In this document: piece by piece, positions 6,368 through 10,865 of the stretch | Layout of the letters: the number at the start of each line of letters is the position of its first letter | Numbering within the stretch: the stretch's first letter is position 1 | NCBI GenBank assembly: GCA_027577415.1 | Contig: JANBQS010000884.1 | Location: 1-10,865 of the forward strand | DNA from: Coemansia sp. RSA 922 | Taxonomy: Eukaryota > Kickxellomycota > Kickxellomycetes > Kickxellales > Kickxellaceae | Reading direction: 5' to 3' | DNA: 10,865 nt | Notes under the pieces: generated by a model | Database searches by the model: none | What the model was told of the DNA's origin: nothing | What the model saw: only the letters and a program-made list of their open reading frames with translations | Program-made: the position numbers and the translations under genes

Positions 6368-7486
6368 TTATGGCTTGGCTGCTGCTGCTGCCTCGCGCTC
6401 CTTCCATGCAGTACGAACCGCAACCATACTGTTTATCAGTTCAGGCAACTCCATGTTGTCGCCCATGCTCTCTATAATCTTATGCACAATGCTAATGTGG
6501 TTACCATGTGGCTTATCGTCGCGGAATCGCATGAATCGCCATTGAGCAGGAGGAGCATATTCTGGGTCATAGACGGTCTCGCCAATACGTCCCTCAAGAT
6601 CATGAACACTACGTATTCCGGCCAAAGTGCCATTATTAAAGTCGCTGGGGCGTATGGCTAGGCGAGCAAACTCGGCATAAGTATTACCGCCTTGCCACGC
6701 GAGCAAACGGATGTCGAGTGAGTTGGCATCGACTACGTGAAGCTTGAAATCAATAGAGTTTTCGCTGGCGGGTTTCCACTTTATAATCTTTTCGCAAGTA
6801 CCCGGCGTATACGGCGAAAGCACAGATGTAAATATCAGACCGTCGGATTTGTGCAAGAGCCGCGGAATAGTCTGGTATTGGACTTTGGCTACACCGTAAC
6901 TGCGCTCAAATATCTTCATCTCTACGGAAATTGGCACTCGCTGGCGTTGTTCGGGAGCCATATAGTGACACATTCTTTCGAATGGCTTAAATACGTGGTC
7001 TCGCAGGTATCCGAGTCGCTTTTCAAAGATAAAACCCATAGAGTTACAGCCGTTGACTATCAGTGCGTCAAATCCCAAGAGTTTGCGCTCAGCGCGACCA
7101 CTTTTGTCTATATCTATAACCAGCTCAGCGTCGATAAGCGTATGGTGGTGGAACTTGCTCGGCCTTTGTGGATCGGTATCGGGAGTGGGAAAGGCGCAGT
7201 TTGGCGCAAAATAGTACTCGTTCTTGCGTGTTATAAAAAAGGTCTGTGGACGGCCCTCCACAACAAGCATTAGAACTAGGACTCGCACGCCATCGGACTT
7301 TTCACATACGAGGTAGTTTGACCCTAGTAGTTCGGGAATACTCGCAGACTTTGTGAAGGATACTGGTTGTGAACCCGGAAATGTCGGGCGATTCGTGCCA
7401 GTTAACTCGCCAACTAGCTTCTGCAATGCCTGGCGAGCATGCTGCGGAACGAGTTCGCCGGGGATTGTCGGAATGTCGCCCGCCAT
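6368..7486 (-). CDS. ceg1: mRNA guanylyltransferase (capping enzyme alpha subunit)
   Basis: This nuclear enzyme transfers GMP from GTP, through a lysine-GMP intermediate, to the 5' diphosphate end of nascent RNA polymerase II transcripts. The 372-residue protein shows the nucleotidyltransferase motifs in order: motif I EKSDGVR with catalytic Lys63, motif III TFFITRKNEYY (82-92), motif IIIa LIDAELVID (117-125), motif IV HKSDGLIFT (212-220), motif V KIIKWKP (233-239) and motif VI WRFMRFRDDKPHGN (316-329) in the OB-fold domain. No RNA triphosphatase domain is fused, the fungal arrangement, where a separate Cet1/Pct1-type partner supplies that step. It is slightly shorter than S. pombe Pce1 and clearly shorter than S. 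cerevisiae Ceg1, ending in a small Ala-rich tail. It shares a divergent promoter with sds22; on its coding strand the leader has a CT repeat. No canonical AATAAA lies in the 85-base gap before hrq1, so its 3' end may reach into hrq1. Confidence 0.96.
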   Translation of the reverse strand: MAGDIPTIPGELVPQHARQALQKLVGELTGTNRPTFPGSQPVSFTKSASIPELLGSNYLVCEKSDGVRVLVLMLVVEGRPQTFFITRKNEYYFAPNCAFPTPDTDPQRPSKFHHHTLIDAELVIDIDKSGRAERKLLGFDALIVNGCNSMGFIFEKRLGYLRDHVFKPFERMCHYMAPEQRQRVPISVEMKIFERSYGVAKVQYQTIPRLLHKSDGLIFTSVLSPYTPGTCEKIIKWKPASENSIDFKLHVVDANSLDIRLLAWQGGNTYAEFARLAIRPSDFNNGTLAGIRSVHDLEGRIGETVYDPEYAPPAQWRFMRFRDDKPHGNHISIVHKIIESMGDNMELPELINSMVAVRTAWKEREAAAAAKP

Positions 7487-7686
7487 AGAAAATTAATTAA
7501 TAAAAGATGTAAAAAATATAAAGAAATTGAAGAGAGAGAGAGAGGGTGTTTAATTTTTTTGTCTAGAGATTTAACCCTGATCCGATACGGGTGGATCAAG
7601 TAACACACCAAAGAAAAAAAAAGTGATGACACTTTTTTTGTGTTTCACTTTTAATAATCATACTCTATATTTTAATTCTCAGCCAA
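7487..7686. promoter_or_regulatory. Divergent promoter between ceg1 and sds22
   Basis: Two hundred bases separate the start codons. Near ceg1 there is an AG microsatellite (7531-7544), read as CT on the ceg1 coding strand. Around 7572-7598 is a GC-richer island with AACCCT (telobox-like) and arms TGATCC (7578-7583)/GGATCA (7593-7598), plus nested ACCC/GGGT arms (7574-7577 and 7589-7592). Closer to sds22, AAAAGTGA (7619-7626) and TCACTTTT (7645-7652) form an 8-base inverted repeat that encloses GTGATGACACT (7623-7633). No clear TATA box is placed. One or two factors could drive both genes. Confidence 0.55.
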
Positions 7687-8700
7687 ATGCCTGAACAAAC
7701 TATTGTCGAGGACGAGACACTTTACCGTCCCAAGGAGAATGAGGAAGAGGATGCGTCTGGCTCTGAAAGCGAGACCGAGGTTAATGAAATTGTCGACGAC
7801 CAGCAAGACGTATTGAGCGAGTACCCTGATACGGAGACTCGCATTGAACTAATGCACTCACGCTTAGACTCGCTCGCTGGACTCGGCCTAGAGCGGTTCA
7901 CAGCCTTGGAGTACTTTGGCTGCCGTCAAAACCTAATAAAGGACCTGCGGCCACTATCCTCGCTAACGACGTTAGTGGAAGTGGACTTTTACGACAACCG
8001 ACTGAAACGCGTCGACGAAGGCGTGGAGCAACTGACGCAGCTGACGTCACTCGACCTGTCATTTAACAAGATTAGACGGATAGAGAATGTGGGCATGTTG
8101 ACCCAGCTGAGTGAGCTGTTTTTCGTCAGTAATAAAATCCAGCGTATCGAGAACCTGAGCACACTGCGCATGCTGACCAACTTGGAGCTTGGAGCTAACC
8201 GGATCCGCCGTATCGAAGGACTAGACGAATTAGTGGCGTTGGAGCAGCTGTACTTGGGTAAGAATAAGATTACAAAGCTCGAGGGGCTTGGAAAGCTGAC
8301 ACGGCTACGAGTGCTCAGTATTCAGAGTAACCGCATTGTCACGCTTGAGGGATTGGAAGACCTGGTAGCGCTTGAGGAGCTGTATCTCAGCCACAATGGT
8401 ATTGAGGTTATTCAGGGGCTTGATAGCAACACTCGACTGACTATTCTTGATGTGACTAGCAATCGGCTCACTGCGCTCTCGGGTATCGGGCACTTGGAGC
8501 AGCTCGAGGACCTGTGGGCGTCGGGCAACCAGCTCGACTCGTTTGAGAATATCGAGCGTACGTGTGCGCCGCTCCAAGCACTGCGCACGGTGTACTTTGA
8601 GTTTAACCCGCTGCAGCGCGCTCAGCCAGCCAACTACCGGCGCAAGGTTATGCTGGCCCTGCCGCAACTGACGCAGATTGACGCTACGCTCTGTCGATAA
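7687..8700 (+). CDS. sds22: SDS22-like leucine-rich repeat regulatory subunit of protein phosphatase 1
   Basis: SDS22 binds PP1 catalytic subunits, assists their biogenesis and affects mitotic exit and chromosome segregation in the nucleus. The 337-residue product begins with an acidic Glu/Asp/Ser-rich segment (1-50). About twelve 22-residue repeats follow (51-309) in the SDS22 consensus, for example LTSLDLSFNKIRRIENVGML and LEQLYLGKNKITKLEGLGKL. A C-terminal LRR cap (NYRRKVMLALPQLTQIDA, 316-333) closes the array. Trp277 in EDLWASGNQ and Tyr303 in TVYFEFNPL sit where human SDS22 has PP1-contacting Trp302 and Tyr327, supporting true PP1 binding rather than a generic LRR protein. Length is typical for the family. 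The ATG at 7687 is preceded by CCAA and is the first in frame with the acidic N-terminus. It lies divergent to ceg1. Alternatives such as other SDS22-class LRR proteins (dynein-related) are less likely given the cap. Confidence 0.95.
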   Translation: MPEQTIVEDETLYRPKENEEEDASGSESETEVNEIVDDQQDVLSEYPDTETRIELMHSRLDSLAGLGLERFTALEYFGCRQNLIKDLRPLSSLTTLVEVDFYDNRLKRVDEGVEQLTQLTSLDLSFNKIRRIENVGMLTQLSELFFVSNKIQRIENLSTLRMLTNLELGANRIRRIEGLDELVALEQLYLGKNKITKLEGLGKLTRLRVLSIQSNRIVTLEGLEDLVALEELYLSHNGIEVIQGLDSNTRLTILDVTSNRLTALSGIGHLEQLEDLWASGNQLDSFENIERTCAPLQALRTVYFEFNPLQRAQPANYRRKVMLALPQLTQIDATLCR

Positions 8701-8892
8701 ATAGAATGTTTGATCTGTAGATCATCAGCCTTCTTTGTATGTGATGACACTATTTCTAACACCAGAAAGAAAAATAAATAAATAGAGGTGGAGCAGACCG
8801 ATTCCTTTTATATTTGTTTACATTTTTATTTACTTATTTCTTTAAAACTCTCTCACTTTTTTTATTTGCACACTCTATTTTTATTTTTATAC
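8701..8892. promoter_or_regulatory. 3' flank of sds22 and promoter/leader of the F-BAR gene
   Basis: This 192-base gap holds TGATCT-GT-AGATCA (8711-8724), a tight inverted repeat just after the sds22 stop. GTGATGACACT (8741-8751) is the same 11-mer as in the sds22 promoter. Overlapping AATAAA signals lie at 8773-8782 and probably end the sds22 transcript. A T-rich pyrimidine leader runs from about 8806 to 8890. No TATA box is convincingly positioned. Confidence 0.5.
8773..8782 (+). terminator. Tandem AATAAA poly(A) signals, probably of sds22
   Basis: AATAAA at 8773-8778 overlaps a second at 8777-8782, some 73 bases behind the sds22 stop and 110 bases before the next start codon. Motif and position only. 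Confidence 0.45.
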
Positions 8893-10865
8893 ATGATGAA
8901 GTACAGTTTTGTATTTGGCAAAATGGGCAAAGATGCGTCGCCTCCTGCCCATCCGCATTCAAATGCTGCCGACGGCGGTGATGCCAGCAGCACGTTGCCT
9001 GGCGCTGGCACGGTGACATCGGTAGCCGGTATGTCGGTAGCCGAGACTGATGCCGAGCTCTCAGCCGAGTTTGTATCGAGTGCTCGGTTCTCGGAGAGTT
9101 TTTGGTCGACAGACGAGCGTTGCATTTCGGTACTAATGCATAAGCTCAAGGCGGCGAAGCAGACGAGCAACGACATTTTGCAGCTGATAACGACACGCGC
9201 CACTATGGAAGAGGACCTGGGCAAGCGGCTCGGCAAAGTAGCAAAGTCAGCGCTGGGGTCCGAAGAGGTCGGCAGTATCAAAGAGGCGCTGCGTACTGTT
9301 CGCGCTGAGATGGAAAGTTCGGCCAAGACTCATTCGGATTTGGCTCGGCAGCTGAGGTCGGAGATCGAGCGGCCCCTGTCGGCTTTTATCAATGACCAGC
9401 GTAATAAGCGTCGCGCGCAGACGACCATTATCCAAAAGACCGAGGGCGATCGCAATGCTTTGCGCTCGCAGCTGCGCAAGCTTCAGGAGAAGCGTCGCGC
9501 TGACACTAAGCGCGTCGGCGACCTCGACCTGCAGGTCAATGGGCTGCAGGGGACGGCCGACCCGAAGCTGCGTACGAAGCTGGAGCGTGCTCAGATGCAG
9601 CAGCGTGCGACCGAGGCGGAGTACGTTGACGTGCGTGCGAGGCTCAAGGACGCCGATGCGCAGTGGTTCAATGTCTGGCGTGCTGCCTGCGACGTCTTTC
9701 AGGTCCTCGAGGAGCAGCGGATCGAGTATCTCAAAACCACTCTGTGGACTTATACCAACCTCGTATCCAGCTCCTGCGTCGCCGACGACGAGTCGATGGA
9801 GCGCATCCGCCAGGACCTTGAGCTGATTAATGTCGCTGACGATATTTCTGCCTTTATTCAGACCTTTGGCACTGGCTCGCCCGACCCCTCGCTCCAGCAG
9901 CATGGCAGCCAGTCCGGCTCCAAGAAGCACAGCCAGGCTGATGCTGATATTATGTCGACGTCATCTCCTTCTGCCGCCACTACTGCCGCTAATCCGGCTA
10001 TGATTACGCCAGTGACGTCGTCATCTGCATCTGCTGGGACGGCTGTGCCTATTCCAGCCTATGCGGCGGCCGCGCAGACTCCCAGTGGATATCGGCCGTC
10101 AACGCCCAGCAGTATTGGCCACGCCCACACGTTCAACTCGGTCAGCACTGCTACCAACGGTACCACTAGATCCGGCTCACTTTTGGCTCACACGCCACAG
10201 GACTCGCTGCGTCAGCACACTCGTCCAGCCTCGATGCACGCTGCCAGCGCTGGTTCCGGTCCCCAGCAACAGCCGCCATTGGCTATGCAGGCGCAGCAAT
10301 TGCTGAATGGCAGCGCTAATTGGAACAGTCGCCCAGCGTCGTCTATGCAAGGTTCTATTAGTAGCAACCACAGCTACCGCCGCGCTAGTAACAGCGACAT
10401 GTACACGACGGCTCAGCAACAGCATCAACAACAGCAACAACATCAGCATCAGCAGTACATGGACCCGCGAGCACCTAGCAGTATTGGCGGAATGTATCAG
10501 CAGCATGGTACCAATAGTCCAGCGCCGATTATTCAGCAACAACAACCTCCTCCACACTTGGGCTCGCCTAGATCGCGCGCTAGCACTTATAATGGACCCG
10601 CCGCTCAGCAGTCTTTGCCGCCCAACGTGCATACTGGAAACTTCGGTACTTTGACTGCCAATACTCAGCCGCCTGGTATTATGATTCCCCCGCACCAGCC
10701 CAATTCAGCTCCAAGCAGTCCCTATCAGCAGAGTCCGGGTCACCAGCACCCGATTCAGCCGCAGTACCAGCAGCAACATCGTCCTATGTCGTCTGCTGGT
10801 ATGCATAACATGGCGCCGTCTCCGCAAATGGGCGCGCGTCCTGGATCCGTTATGACTGGCCACTA
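8893..10865 (+). CDS. Cdc15/Imp2/Hof1-like F-BAR protein, C-terminus beyond the window
   Basis: The frame stays open from ATG 8893 to the last base (657 codons visible). Residues 1-64 are a Ser/Ala/Gly-rich lead. Residues 65-328 form an F-BAR domain: RFSESFWSTDE at its start, a helix with TTRATMEEDLGKRLGK, long charged coiled-coil helices (130-255), then WFNVWRAACDVFQVLEEQR, LWTYTNLVSSSCVADDESME and FIQTFGTG. These signatures match the Cdc15/Imp2/Hof1/PSTPIP group, which binds curved plasma membrane and organises the cytokinetic actomyosin ring or cortical actin. From 330 onward the chain is disordered: Ser/Thr/Pro/Ala-rich, then a Gln/His tract (508-521) and repeated SPxxP and PSS motifs suited to phosphorylation. 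Members usually end in an SH3 domain, which would lie past the window. Met2 or Met11 could also start translation. Codons are more GC-rich than in the left-hand genes. Confidence 0.9.
   Translation, partial: MMKYSFVFGKMGKDASPPAHPHSNAADGGDASSTLPGAGTVTSVAGMSVAETDAELSAEFVSSARFSESFWSTDERCISVLMHKLKAAKQTSNDILQLITTRATMEEDLGKRLGKVAKSALGSEEVGSIKEALRTVRAEMESSAKTHSDLARQLRSEIERPLSAFINDQRNKRRAQTTIIQKTEGDRNALRSQLRKLQEKRRADTKRVGDLDLQVNGLQGTADPKLRTKLERAQMQQRATEAEYVDVRARLKDADAQWFNVWRAACDVFQVLEEQRIEYLKTTLWTYTNLVSSSCVADDESMERIRQDLELINVADDISAFIQTFGTGSPDPSLQQHGSQSGSKKHSQADADIMSTSSPSAATTAANPAMITPVTSSSASAGTAVPIPAYAAAAQTPSGYRPSTPSSIGHAHTFNSVSTATNGTTRSGSLLAHTPQDSLRQHTRPASMHAASAGSGPQQQPPLAMQAQQLLNGSANWNSRPASSMQGSISSNHSYRRASNSDMYTTAQQQHQQQQQHQHQQYMDPRAPSSIGGMYQQHGTNSPAPIIQQQQPPPHLGSPRSRASTYNGPAAQQSLPPNVHTGNFGTLTANTQPPGIMIPPHQPNSAPSSPYQQSPGHQHPIQPQYQQQHRPMSSAGMHNMAPSPQMGARPGSVMTGH
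10414..10455 (+). repeat. CAG/CAA/CAT repeat encoding a Gln/His tract
   Basis: Fourteen consecutive codons are all CAG, CAA or CAT, giving a Gln-rich run interrupted by His in the disordered tail of the F-BAR protein (residues 508-521). Such tracts are length-variable and can promote condensate formation; that role here is inferred. Confidence 0.7.

Noticed and set aside
6737..7273. 178-residue open frame on the plus strand
   Set aside because: It is antisense to ceg1, whose six catalytic motifs are in order. Its product shows no recognisable domain.
9247..9930. 227-residue open frame on the minus strand
   Set aside because: It lies wholly antisense to the F-BAR coding helices, which have clear family signatures. 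It is a by-product of GC-rich codons.
10177..10695. 172-residue minus-strand open frame rich in Leu and Arg
   Set aside because: It is the complement of the Gln/Ala/Ser codon repeats in the F-BAR tail, with no independent coding signal.
1..10865. Transposons, CRISPR arrays, tRNA or rRNA genes
   Set aside because: No terminal repeats, transposase-like frames, spaced direct repeats, tRNA cloverleaf boxes or rRNA-like stretches were seen on either strand.

Overview
The window looks like nuclear DNA from a fungus. The evidence is a free-standing yeast-type mRNA guanylyltransferase, an Hrq1-type helicase, a Cdc15/Imp2/Hof1-like F-BAR protein and a family AA9 cellulose-active monooxygenase. Every recognisable gene reads as one uninterrupted frame, so the genome is intron-poor. 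Intergenic DNA is short (about 50 to 420 bases), AT-rich and full of T or CT tracts. This suits a compact early-diverging lineage (Kickxellomycotina-like) or an intron-poor yeast-like ascomycete. The phylum cannot be settled from the sequence alone.

Left part (1-3303, all plus strand): the 3' end of an unrecognised gene with a C-terminal cysteine cluster; a secreted AA9 lytic polysaccharide monooxygenase with a complete copper site; then two tandem, diverged paralogs. These two small proteins have a thioredoxin-like layout without a CxxC active site. Both end in the same prenylation box, CTIL, preceded by a shared KNYNF motif. The pair is the best candidate here for something undescribed. Their promoters hold palindromes, T tracts and, for the first, a candidate 5'UTR intron.

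Right part (3352-10865): housekeeping genes with more GC-rich codons. hrq1 (DNA repair helicase) and ceg1 (mRNA cap guanylyltransferase) lie head-to-tail on the minus strand. ceg1 shares a 200-base divergent promoter with sds22 (leucine-rich repeat regulator of protein phosphatase 1) on the plus strand. Downstream on the plus strand is a large F-BAR protein, probably for cytokinesis or the cortical actin ring. Its long Q/H/P/S-rich tail runs off the window.

The genes share no single pathway. The right half is a set of conserved nuclear and cytoskeletal genes. The left half is more accessory: one extracellular enzyme and a lineage-specific-looking pair of prenylated proteins. The paralog pair and hrq1 converge with only 48 bases between stop codons and carry poly(A) signals on both strands.
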